A stretch of 64,000 bases of DNA from Mycobacteroides chelonae (GTDB lineage Bacteria > Actinomycetota > Actinomycetes > Mycobacteriales > Mycobacteriaceae), in assembly GCF_016767715.1 (NCBI RefSeq), contig NZ_CP050145.1, positions 3,844,001 through 3,908,000 on the forward strand, written 5' to 3'. Each line of letters opens with the position of its first letter. Within the stretch, counting starts at the first letter, position 1. A model generated the notes under the pieces. It was not told the DNA's origin and made no database searches. It saw only the letters and a program-made list of their open reading frames with translations. The position numbers and the translations under genes were made by a program. Shown piece after piece: positions 39,881-48,809 of the stretch.

Positions 39881-42800
39881 TGCGGATCGCTCCAGGCGAC
39901 TTGGATCAGTTGTTGACCGCCCGAGCGCATGACCAGGGTGCCGCGCCCCGCAGGCTGCTCACTCGGTCTGACCGTCCCCAGCAGCACACCCTCATCTTTG
40001 TTGCCACTCATCTGTAAACCGATGCAGGACAAGTCCTTCATGCGGGCCATCATCGGCTCGAACATCGCCCGCGAGGCACCGCTGGTGCGGCGCGCGATCA
40101 CAACATGCAGGCCGATGTCCTTCGAGTGCGGTAGGTACTCCGCCAGTGGCAGCAGCGGGTTTCCACTTGCCAGCGCCACCAGGTCGTAGTCGTCGACCAG
40201 GATGTAGATCTCCGGGCCGGACCACCAGGACCTGTCCCGCAATTCCTGTTGAGTCACATCGGGTCCCGGCATGCGCGACTTGAGGAGCTCGATCAACGCA
40301 GGCACCTCATCGACCAGGGTATTGCTCGACATCGCGTACTTGGCCAGATGCCCGGTCTCGACGACACCGAGCAAGGTGCGCCGATAGTCCACGATGAACA
40401 GCTGCACCTGTTCCGGGGTGGTGGTGCGGACGATCTCGCGGCACATGGTGCGCAACAAGCCGGTCTTGCCGCACTCGCTGTCGCCGAAGATCATCATGTG
40501 CGGCTGCTCGCCGAACTCCAGGAACGTCGGGGCCAGCTCGGTTTCATTGATACCGACGAGGATGCGCAGGTTCGGCTGATCGTTTTGGGGTGCCTGCGGA
40601 ACCAGTGCGGCGTAATCGATCTTGTGCGGCAGCATGCGAACCTTCGGCGCTTCCGCCGTACTGCGCTGGCGCATGCTCGCCGCGGCCGCACTGATCGCCT
40701 CACCAAGGTCCTGATTCGACGAGACACTGTCGACGCGTGGCAATCCGATGAGCATGTGCCGACGGTCGCGGGTGATACCCCGGCCCGGCCTGCCATCGGG
40801 CACGAGCTGTGCCAGCTTGCGATCGAAGTCCGAGTCCAGTGGATCACCGAGACGAAGCTCGACGCGCGTGCCGATCTGGTCCTTCAGGGCCGGACGGATC
40901 TCGGCCCAGCGCGACGCCGTGACCACGGTGTGCACACCGAAACCAAGCCCCTGCGCCGCAAGCGCGGTTACCTGTGGCTCGAGAGCCTCGAACTCCTGCC
41001 GTACGGTGGACCAGCCATCGATGATGAAGAACACGTCACCGAATGGATCATTCGCAAGCTGTGGGTCACCTGCACCCTTGCGCCGCCGGTACTCGGCCAT
41101 CGAGTCAATTCCATAGGCGCGGAAGGCATTCTCACGCGATCTGACGATCGTCAGCATTTCGGCGAAAGTCCGCCGGATCAGATCTGATTCCAGGCGGCTG
41201 GCCACCGAACCGACATGCGGTAGCTGCGCCAACGACGTGAGCGTGCCACCACCGAAGTCCAGGCAGTAGAACTGCACCTGCGCGGGACTGTGTGTCACCG
41301 CGAGCGAGGTCACCAGGGTGCGGACAGCCATCGACTTCCCGGACTGGGGTGCGCCGACAATGGCGACGTTGCCCGCCGCAGCGGAGAGGTCGACGATGTA
41401 CGGGTCGCGCCGCTGCTCGTACGGCCTGTCCACGATTCCGATCGGAACGGTCAGGCTGCCCACCGCGTCGAAACCAGCACGACCGTGACGAGGAATCAGG
41501 TCGCCCAGCGTGGGCGAATCGTCCAATGGCGGAAGCCACACCTCGTGAGCCGGATTGCCATGCCCCTCAACGCGATCGAGGATCGTGTCGATGACCGACC
41601 TTCCTGGTGCCCCTTCGGACGCGGCCGGAGTGTCATCTTCGACCACTTCCACCGGACGCATCTGCAGCGCCACCGGCGCAGCGGTAAAGAGGCGCGGCGC
41701 TGCACCTCCGCCTCCCGAGGAGACGGCCCGACGCGCCGGTCCGTACGGCACATATGGACCTGAGACGTAGGAGGTTTGGAATCGCGTCAGCTCCCCCGAG
41801 TCGTCCTTGAGGTAGCAGGAACCGGGGGTGTTGGGCAGATGATAGGCGTCCGGCACGCCGATCGCGGCACGGGATTCGTTGGCAGAGAACGTCTTCAAGC
41901 ATAGCCGATAAGACAGGTGCGATTCCAGCCCGCGCAGACGACCCTCATCCAGACGTTGCGAAGCGAGCAATAGATGCACATGTAGCGACCGGCCCAGACG
42001 GCCGATAGCGACGAACAACTCCGCAAAATCCGGATGCTGACTCAGCAATTCGGAGAACTCGTCGACGATGATGAACAGTGCCGGCAATGGGGCGAGGGAC
42101 GCACCAGCAGCGCGCGCACGCTCGTACTCAGTGACATTGGCGAAGTTGCCCGCGGCGCGCAATAGCTCCTGGCGCCGGTTCATCTCGCCGGCAAGAGCGT
42201 CCTTCATGCGGGACACCAGGTTCGCCTCTTCGGCGAGGTTGGTGATGATCGCCGCGACGTGCTGTGCCCGATCCAGACCCAGGAACGTCGCTCCACCCTT
42301 GAAGTCGACGAGCACGAGGTTGAGCGCATCCGGCGAATGGGTCGCGATCATGCCGAGTGTCAACGTGCGCAGAAACTCCGACTTACCCGAACCGGTCGCA
42401 CCGATGCAGAGCCCGTGTGGACCCATGCCGTTCTCGGCGGCTTCCTTGATATCCAGCTCCATTGGAGTGCCGTCGACCGCGATACCGATCGGAACCCGAA
42501 GCCTGTCACGGCCAACCCTGTTGCGCCACACTACTTCCGGGTTGAGTAGTCCGGGATCACCGATACCCACGATGTCGGACCAGCGCGTGCTGACCTCGGT
42601 CTGGATCTGAACCTCGTCGCCGCTGCCCGTCAGCACCCGATAGGGCGCCAAGCGGCGCGCACACGCCATCGCCTCGGTGACGGTGAGGTGATCCGGGTGG
42701 GCGAAGACCTCGGACCCGACGTTGCCCTTGGCACCCAGCCCGCGTTCGGTCAGCTCCAGTTGCATACCGCGACGGGCCGCGAGCGGATCCACCCTGGTGC

Positions 42801-43863
42801 CGATCTCCACGAGGGTCACCGAATCGATGCCGTGGTCGACGATGAGGCGTTCGGACCCGATCAGCGTGCCGCTGTCGACGATGATGAGAATCTGCGGCCG
42901 GTCGGGGGACGGCTGCGCGGTCCGCGAGAACCGTTCCCGCTCGGTAATCAGCGACGCCAACGATTCCTCGACCTCACCCAGCGAGTGGTAGACCAGCCGA
43001 GATGAGCCGACGCCGTCGAAGGCGCTCGGATGCTGCGAGTGCGGAAGCCATTTGAGCCAGTCCCAGTGTGGGGCGGCATGCCGATTGACCACCGCCGCCA
43101 CCAAGAACTGGTCGGGCCCGTGGAACATCGCGAGCTGGCAGATCATGGCGCGCAACATGCCTCGCGCCACCTCCGGCGAACCGTCGATGGTGACGGCCGC
43201 AAAACCTCTCAGGTTCAACGCGATAGGCAGCTCGGGCACCAGCGAGTGCGTACGCACGAATCGCCGCAGTGCCACAGACGCGACCGGCTCCAGCTCCTCG
43301 ACCGGGCCGATCTCCGGTGCCACCAACTGGGCCGCCAGACGCTGATCCCCTACTCCGACACGCACATGGCAGTAGTCGCTGTCTCCGGGACGCCGCTCCC
43401 ACATGCGGCGGCCACCGGCCAATGTCCACAGCGCGGCGGGGTCCGGGTTGTTCCAGAGCAGCGCCTTGCGCTGGGCCGCACCGGTATCGGTGACGTTCTT
43501 GCGCACCACTTCGAGGTACCGCAGGTAATCCTTGCGATCCTCGTTGATCTCGCTGGTCTTGGCTCCCTTGCCGCCGCTGTTGGACACCATGCTGACCATC
43601 GAGACCATCATCATGATCGGGAACAGCATGAACATCGGGCTGCGCATCATCCCGCCGCCTGCCCCACCACCGAAGCTTCCCGAGGTGACGAAGAAGGCGA
43701 TCATGCCCACCATTGCCACGACCATGACCAGCGGCATGATCTTCGCAATGATCGGCGACGGGACCGGCCGCGGAATCTCCGGCGGCGGCTGCACATTGAC
43801 CTCGCCGCCCGGGACACGAGGCACCGCAAGCCGAGGCCGACGAATGAATATTGTGGTGTTCAC
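39877..43863 (-). CDS. eccC4: EccC4, three-ATPase motor of ESX-4
   Basis: The start is taken at GTG 43863 (VNTTIFIRRPRLAVPRVPGGE), giving 1328 residues in one chain. Two membrane spans lie near residues 39-60 and 77-94. Three FtsK/SpoIIIE ATPase domains carry Walker A motifs at 488-496 (GATGSGKSE), 837-844 (GAPQSGKS) and 1127-1134 (GDSECGKT), with Walker B segments FIIVDEFSEL, FFIIDGW and YILVDDYDL; only the first has the Glu expected of an active site. It powers export and recognises substrates through the last domain. Divergent from eccD4. Confidence 0.96.
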   Translation of the reverse strand: MNTTIFIRRPRLAVPRVPGGEVNVQPPPEIPRPVPSPIIAKIMPLVMVVAMVGMIAFFVTSGSFGGGAGGGMMRSPMFMLFPIMMMVSMVSMVSNSGGKGAKTSEINEDRKDYLRYLEVVRKNVTDTGAAQRKALLWNNPDPAALWTLAGGRRMWERRPGDSDYCHVRVGVGDQRLAAQLVAPEIGPVEELEPVASVALRRFVRTHSLVPELPIALNLRGFAAVTIDGSPEVARGMLRAMICQLAMFHGPDQFLVAAVVNRHAAPHWDWLKWLPHSQHPSAFDGVGSSRLVYHSLGEVEESLASLITERERFSRTAQPSPDRPQILIIVDSGTLIGSERLIVDHGIDSVTLVEIGTRVDPLAARRGMQLELTERGLGAKGNVGSEVFAHPDHLTVTEAMACARRLAPYRVLTGSGDEVQIQTEVSTRWSDIVGIGDPGLLNPEVVWRNRVGRDRLRVPIGIAVDGTPMELDIKEAAENGMGPHGLCIGATGSGKSEFLRTLTLGMIATHSPDALNLVLVDFKGGATFLGLDRAQHVAAIITNLAEEANLVSRMKDALAGEMNRRQELLRAAGNFANVTEYERARAAGASLAPLPALFIIVDEFSELLSQHPDFAELFVAIGRLGRSLHVHLLLASQRLDEGRLRGLESHLSYRLCLKTFSANESRAAIGVPDAYHLPNTPGSCYLKDDSGELTRFQTSYVSGPYVPYGPARRAVSSGGGGAAPRLFTAAPVALQMRPVEVVEDDTPAASEGAPGRSVIDTILDRVEGHGNPAHEVWLPPLDDSPTLGDLIPRHGRAGFDAVGSLTVPIGIVDRPYEQRRDPYIVDLSAAAGNVAIVGAPQSGKSMAVRTLVTSLAVTHSPAQVQFYCLDFGGGTLTSLAQLPHVGSVASRLESDLIRRTFAEMLTIVRSRENAFRAYGIDSMAEYRRRKGAGDPQLANDPFGDVFFIIDGWSTVRQEFEALEPQVTALAAQGLGFGVHTVVTASRWAEIRPALKDQIGTRVELRLGDPLDSDFDRKLAQLVPDGRPGRGITRDRRHMLIGLPRVDSVSSNQDLGEAISAAAASMRQRSTAEAPKVRMLPHKIDYAALVPQAPQNDQPNLRILVGINETELAPTFLEFGEQPHMMIFGDSECGKTGLLRTMCREIVRTTTPEQVQLFIVDYRRTLLGVVETGHLAKYAMSSNTLVDEVPALIELLKSRMPGPDVTQQELRDRSWWSGPEIYILVDDYDLVALASGNPLLPLAEYLPHSKDIGLHVVIARRTSGASRAMFEPMMARMKDLSCIGLQMSGNKDEGVLLGTVRPSEQPAGRGTLVMRSGGQQLIQVAWSDPQ

Positions 43864-44078
43864 CCCGTGCTCACCCTGGCCCTCCGGTTCCCCCGCGTCA
43901 CATCTCGTGGCAATCTGTGGCACCCACGCTACCGCCCAGCCCACGGCGGGCTACAGGATAGGGCCGTTATATCCGGTGCCGCAACGAATTCGCTCACAAG
44001 ATCGCTGCAGCCGCTGGTCGCGTGGATGGCGTTCGCCCGGATGCATCGAACCGCTGGCGGCGCTCAGCAGCGTTCGGC

Positions 44079-44084
44079 TAGTGT
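44079..44084 (+). promoter_or_regulatory. Candidate -10 of the eccD4-mycP4 operon
   Basis: TAGTGT sits in the 267-base divergent gap between eccC4 and eccD4. It would start the message near 44091, about 40 bases before the eccD4 ATG. No clear -35 is visible. Confidence 0.4.
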
Positions 44085-44130
44085 GCATGCGCAAAGATCA
44101 ATGACCGTGGGGGCAGGTAGGGGGCACAGC

Positions 44131-45666
44131 ATGACACATGCGCAGTCGGGCGCCGAGCAACGTTCGGCGGTACTCGAACTGTGCCGCGTTTCCATCCAGG
44201 CTGAGCGCACCCAGGTCGACCTGGCGCTGCCGACGAGTGTTCCGCTGGCCCTTTTGGTCGGCTCGATCGTCGACATCATCAACCAACATGTAGGCGTCCC
44301 CGAGCTGACCAGCCCGGAGGACGCCGTGGAAACGCACTGGCGTTTGTCCCGGCCCGGTCAGCCACCGCTGCAGATGTCCAGCACCCTTGGTGAGCTGGAG
44401 GTCCGCGACGGTGATCAACTGATTCTGACCGCGTCCGATGTGGCCGCACCGGATCCGCTGTTCGACGACGTCTTCCTTGCTGTCTCTACCTTCCGGACCG
44501 TGTCGGCGCATCCGTGGAGCCGGACCGCCGCCCGGATACTCGGCGCCTCCGCGTGCGGCCTGGCCGCGGTGCTCGGTGCGACGGCGCTGTTACGTGCCGG
44601 AGCCACGAATCCCGGCCTGCTTCTTCCCATCATCGCCGTAGCGATCGCATTGGTGGCCATCACCGCCGCGGTGTTCGCGAACCGGGTCTATGACGACTCC
44701 CTGGCCTCGGTGATGCTGAGCCATTGCGCTGTCGGCTTCTCGGCGGTGGCCGGAGCGCTGTTCGTACCGGGAAAGTACGGCGCCCCACACGTGATGCTGG
44801 CGCTCATGGTGGCGATGGTCGTATCCATCCTCGCCATGCGTGCGACCGGCACCGGAACGATGTCCCTTGTCGCGGTCGCTTCGGCATCGCTGCTCGGGTT
44901 CGGAGCGGCCCTGGGTTATGTACTTTTCGAGCCTCCGATCTATAGCCTCGGCGCCGTGCTCGGCTCGGTCGGCATCTGCGCGGTGGCACTGTCCCCGCGC
45001 GTGGCCATGGCGCTCGCCCGACTACCGCTTCCCCCGGTGCCCACGCAGGGCGCACCCTCACGTCCTGAACATTCGACGGCACCTATCGAAGCCATCGAAG
45101 GTCTCGACGGACTCGATACCGAGGGTGATGACGTCGAGGACGCCACGGCACTTCCGCCGCTGCCCGATCTTCGTGAGAAGGCGCTGCGGGCGCACGCCGT
45201 ACTGACCGGATTGGTGTGCGGGACATCCGCCGTCACCGCGGTGGGCGCCATGCTGGCCGCGCTGACCTTCCCCGGAGCCGGTGATCATCACCCCACCGGT
45301 GCGCACCGATTCAGTGGTGTGGTGCTCGCCGGATTGATCGCGCTGGCGATGATGCTGCGGGCACGCTCGCACGCCGATCTCGCACAGACCGTCGCGATCA
45401 ACCTGGGCGGCTTGGCCATTCCGGCAGCGGCATTCGCGTTCATCGCGGTCGCGTACCCGACGGCGGCGGTGTTCACCACCGTGTTTGCGGCGATCGCGGC
45501 CGGTTCGGCCATTGCCCTCGGCTTCCTGGTGTCCGCTCGCAAGTACTCACCGGTGGCCCGCCGCACGGTGGAGATCATCGAATACATCGCGCTATCGCTG
45601 ATCGTTCCGATCGCCGTCTGGGTGTGTGGCGTGTACAGCGCCGTGCGGGGATTGAACCTGCCATGA
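44131..45666 (+). CDS. eccD4: EccD4, ESX-4 channel protein
   Basis: ATG 44131 follows GGTAGGGGG; an in-frame ATG at 44101 would add 10 residues. The 511-residue product begins with a ubiquitin-like cytosolic domain (about 10-95: LCRVSIQAERTQVDLALP and LGELEVRDGDQLIL) and continues with about eleven membrane spans, interrupted by an acidic cytosolic loop near 310-350. EccD forms the membrane part of the pore with EccB and EccC. It is coupled to mycP4 by an ATGA overlap. Confidence 0.95.
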   Translation: MTHAQSGAEQRSAVLELCRVSIQAERTQVDLALPTSVPLALLVGSIVDIINQHVGVPELTSPEDAVETHWRLSRPGQPPLQMSSTLGELEVRDGDQLILTASDVAAPDPLFDDVFLAVSTFRTVSAHPWSRTAARILGASACGLAAVLGATALLRAGATNPGLLLPIIAVAIALVAITAAVFANRVYDDSLASVMLSHCAVGFSAVAGALFVPGKYGAPHVMLALMVAMVVSILAMRATGTGTMSLVAVASASLLGFGAALGYVLFEPPIYSLGAVLGSVGICAVALSPRVAMALARLPLPPVPTQGAPSRPEHSTAPIEAIEGLDGLDTEGDDVEDATALPPLPDLREKALRAHAVLTGLVCGTSAVTAVGAMLAALTFPGAGDHHPTGAHRFSGVVLAGLIALAMMLRARSHADLAQTVAINLGGLAIPAAAFAFIAVAYPTAAVFTTVFAAIAAGSAIALGFLVSARKYSPVARRTVEIIEYIALSLIVPIAVWVCGVYSAVRGLNLP

Positions 45667-47105
45667 ACCTGGGCGTGGCCCGCCGCGTCGCCACCGCTGC
45701 AGCCGTTGTGATGTTGGCGATGGCATCGCAGCTGGCGACCGGTTCGATGCACATGCTGGCGACCGCACGCGCCTTCGCACCACTTCCCGTCGATCCGAGC
45801 ATGCTTCCCGGCCCGCGTCCCGCCGCTCCCATCGAGCCCACGGAGCAGAAGGAACTGTGCCGATTCCCCGGCATTGACCCCAAGCGCGACCTCAACAAGG
45901 TGCCCACACAGCAGCGCGGGCTGGATCTGCCGTTGGTATGGCAGCTATCGCGCGGCGCGGGCCAGACGGTCGCGGTGATCGACACCGGTGTGGCGCGCAG
46001 CCCGCGGCTGCCACCACTGATCCCGGGCGGCGACTACGTCTTCGAGGGCGGCAACGGCACCCAGGACTGCGATGCGCACGGCACCATCGTGGCCGGAATC
46101 ATCGCCGCTGCACCGGATCCCACGGGGGCGAGCGCGTTCAGCGGTATCGCACCCGACGTCAGCCTCATCACCATTCGCCAGTCCAGCGCCAAGTTCGCGG
46201 TGAAGAACAAGGGCGGCGGGGGCGACAGGGACGATCCCTCGAAGATCAGTGGCGTCGGAAACGTCGACACCCTGGCCATGGCGGTGCGTACCGCGGCCGA
46301 CCTGGGCGCCACCGTCATCAACATCTCCGAGGTGGCGTGCGCCTCCGCCAAACAATTCCTGGATGACCGACCGCTGGGCGCCGCCCTGCAGTACGCGGTG
46401 GACGTCAAGAACGTCGTGGTGGTCGTCGCCGCGGGAAATGTCGGCGACGGCCAGTGCAAGAACCAGAACCCACCACCGGATCCGGCGCGGCCCAACACCC
46501 CGGACTGGGATGCCGTCCTGGAAACGGTGAGTCCGGCTTGGTACAACGACCTCGTCCTGACAGTGGGCTCGATCGGCCCGGATGGGCAACCCTCGAAGTT
46601 CAGTCTCGGCGGCCCCTGGGTCGATGTCTCGGCGCCCGGTGAAGACATCGTGTCGCTGGACCCCAATCGCGATGCGCTGACCAACGCCTACATGGGCGAG
46701 CAGGGCCCGGTACCCATTCAGGGCACCAGCTTCTCCGCGCCGGTGGTCAGTGGCGTTGTCGCGCTGGTGCGTTCACGCTTCCCTCAGCTCAGCGCGCGCG
46801 AAGTGATGGACCGCATCAAGAACACGGCACACCGCCCGCCCGGCGGCTGGGACCCTTATCTGGGCTACGGCGTGGTGGACGCGCTGGCCGCCGTCAGCGA
46901 CGACCTGGGTACCACCAGCGACCTCGCCCGGGCCAACGCGGCCAAGAAGCTGCAGCTGCCGCCCGCACCCGCGCCGCCCGACCCACGGCCACGCCGTGTC
47001 GCTCTGATCGGAATAGCGGTCTGCGCGGCATTTCTCGCCGCGGCATTGGCGATGCTCGCACCGGTTCGCAAGTTGCGGCAGGGCCGCGACAACTCCACCG
47101 AATAG
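45663..47105 (+). CDS. mycP4: MycP4, ESX-4 subtilisin-like mycosin protease
   Basis: ATG 45663 overlaps the eccD4 stop (480 residues). The N-terminal signal segment, the catalytic triad Asp107 (VIDTGVA), His139 (DAHGTIVAG) and Ser356 (GTSFSAP), and the oxyanion Asn (AAGN) are all present. A hydrophobic span near 449-468 anchors it, as mycosins need. Mycosins stabilise the ESX channel and cut some substrates. It ends opposite eccB4 with 18 bases between. Confidence 0.96.
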   Translation: MNLGVARRVATAAAVVMLAMASQLATGSMHMLATARAFAPLPVDPSMLPGPRPAAPIEPTEQKELCRFPGIDPKRDLNKVPTQQRGLDLPLVWQLSRGAGQTVAVIDTGVARSPRLPPLIPGGDYVFEGGNGTQDCDAHGTIVAGIIAAAPDPTGASAFSGIAPDVSLITIRQSSAKFAVKNKGGGGDRDDPSKISGVGNVDTLAMAVRTAADLGATVINISEVACASAKQFLDDRPLGAALQYAVDVKNVVVVVAAGNVGDGQCKNQNPPPDPARPNTPDWDAVLETVSPAWYNDLVLTVGSIGPDGQPSKFSLGGPWVDVSAPGEDIVSLDPNRDALTNAYMGEQGPVPIQGTSFSAPVVSGVVALVRSRFPQLSAREVMDRIKNTAHRPPGGWDPYLGYGVVDALAAVSDDLGTTSDLARANAAKKLQLPPAPAPPDPRPRRVALIGIAVCAAFLAAALAMLAPVRKLRQGRDNSTE

Positions 47106-47123
47106 CGGCGGTAACACGCTCTT

Positions 47124-48602
47124 TTAAGCAGGCGGTGTGCTCGATGTGGACGGATTGATCGCCAAACCTGTCTTGTCCGGCGGCATTCCGTCGTGCACGA
47201 CGAGTGCGTCTTCCTTGCTCAGTCGAGGCCCCGGCGGCAGCAGCCCGACGACCGGCCACGGGGCCGGAACGGGTTCAACCGTGAGCCCCAAAGACTTGGC
47301 GGCCTCCAGATTCCCGATGCCGAAACGCACGCCGGTATCGAGGATGAGATAGAGCGACTCGGCACGCCCGGTATCGCCACCCAGGCCCGTGGACCGCACG
47401 AATGCGCTACGCGCGGGCGGAATGTAGGCGGTGTCGAGGTTGGGCCCCTCCTTGTCGGCCTGCGCCAGCACCACCGGTACCTGATCGGTCTTCAACGGCA
47501 GCGAGTTACCCATCAAAAGCTTGGTCGAGGCGTGCTCCTGCGTCTTCTCCTGCCCGGGCTTCCAGCTGCTGCACAGCACCGACTTCTCCGGGACGTCCAC
47601 AATCTTCCCGGCACGGTCCGGAAATGTCTGTACGGCAAGCACATTGAGGCTCTGGTGTCCCGAGATCACATCCGGAGCGACGGAGACGATGTCTTGTGCG
47701 CCCTGGGAGTCGGAGAACCGGATCAGATCGGCGGTGACCTCGTTGACGCGTTGCACCCCGCCCGAGAGCACCACGTAGTACTCGGCAGAGTCCGCCCGGC
47801 TCATCTTGATGACCGACCCAACGCGAACACCACCGGTGGTGATGGGCGAAGGCCCTCCGGCGTCGGGGATGGGCGGCGGAGCGATGGCCGGAACCTCGGG
47901 AATGGCGTTGAGCACGTTCATCGATATCGGCCGGGGTGTCACACCTTCGAGACGCAGCGCGCGGGTCACCGCGGGGTTCGTCAGATCCACCGCGGCGCGC
48001 TTGCCGTCGTAGAGCAGATACATCTGGCTGTTCACGGTCACCAGGGCGTACCTGTCCTTCGGCATCTCCTGGTTGCCGTTCTCGAGGGTCACCTTGCCCG
48101 CGATCACCGTGGAGGTGACGGTGGAACTCGGCGGGGGCGTCGCGACATCGCACACCGTCCAGATGGTGTCGTCCCCGGTCAACGGACCCGGAATGGAGGC
48201 CGGCGCACCGGGAATCCCCACCAGCGGGCCGCGACGCGCCTTGGCCAGCTCCGAGTCCTTGACCGGCTTGGGATTCTCGTTGTTCCCGGAGATCAACCGG
48301 GCCGATGCCAAATTGAGCGCGGGGTGAAGCGTGTCCTGGATCCGGACGTAGACGGCACCGGTGTCCTTGGCCATGACGATGGGCTGGTCGCCCAGCGGCA
48401 TGTTGGGCCGAAAGAACGCCAAGATCGCACAACCGGCAACAACAACGGTGGCCAGCACGATGCCGACCATGAGCGAACTGGACTGCGACCGCATCGGGTC
48501 GTGGATCATTCGGACGTCACGGCGAACCAGTGCGTGCTCCATACGTCGCACCAGGAACCGGTACCCGCTGACCTGCAGCCGGGTTGTCGGTTGTCGCGCC
48601 AT
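47124..48602 (-). CDS. eccB4: EccB4, ESX-4 core membrane protein
   Basis: The 492-residue protein has the cytosolic start MARQPTTRLQVSGYRFLVRRMEHALVRRD (family-typical), one membrane span (about 45-64) and a periplasmic domain with the conserved Cys pair (WTVCDV and SVLCSSW). GGAGGGGGG precedes ATG 48602. EccB caps the channel on the outer side. Convergent with mycP4 and divergent from eccE4. Confidence 0.95.
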   Translation of the reverse strand: MARQPTTRLQVSGYRFLVRRMEHALVRRDVRMIHDPMRSQSSSLMVGIVLATVVVAGCAILAFFRPNMPLGDQPIVMAKDTGAVYVRIQDTLHPALNLASARLISGNNENPKPVKDSELAKARRGPLVGIPGAPASIPGPLTGDDTIWTVCDVATPPPSSTVTSTVIAGKVTLENGNQEMPKDRYALVTVNSQMYLLYDGKRAAVDLTNPAVTRALRLEGVTPRPISMNVLNAIPEVPAIAPPPIPDAGGPSPITTGGVRVGSVIKMSRADSAEYYVVLSGGVQRVNEVTADLIRFSDSQGAQDIVSVAPDVISGHQSLNVLAVQTFPDRAGKIVDVPEKSVLCSSWKPGQEKTQEHASTKLLMGNSLPLKTDQVPVVLAQADKEGPNLDTAYIPPARSAFVRSTGLGGDTGRAESLYLILDTGVRFGIGNLEAAKSLGLTVEPVPAPWPVVGLLPPGPRLSKEDALVVHDGMPPDKTGLAINPSTSSTPPA

Positions 48603-48809
48603 CGTCCCCCCTCCAGGAAATCTGCGAAACTCGGATCTACGACCTAACGATGCCTCTAGGCCTGCCCCCGGATCTTGTCAGATCCTACGTACCGGCCACA
48701 CGGCCATGCAGCCTATTGCAATACTGGGCAACCACGATAGGTTGCGGGTGGCAACCGCGATGCCCGAGTCGGGTCGGCGCGGCATGACGGTGGGACAGAA
48801 GGGGGAACG

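Noticed and set aside
43030..44130. N-terminal extension of EccD4 across eccC4
   Set aside because: It is the antisense shadow of eccC4; EccD4 similarity begins after 44131.
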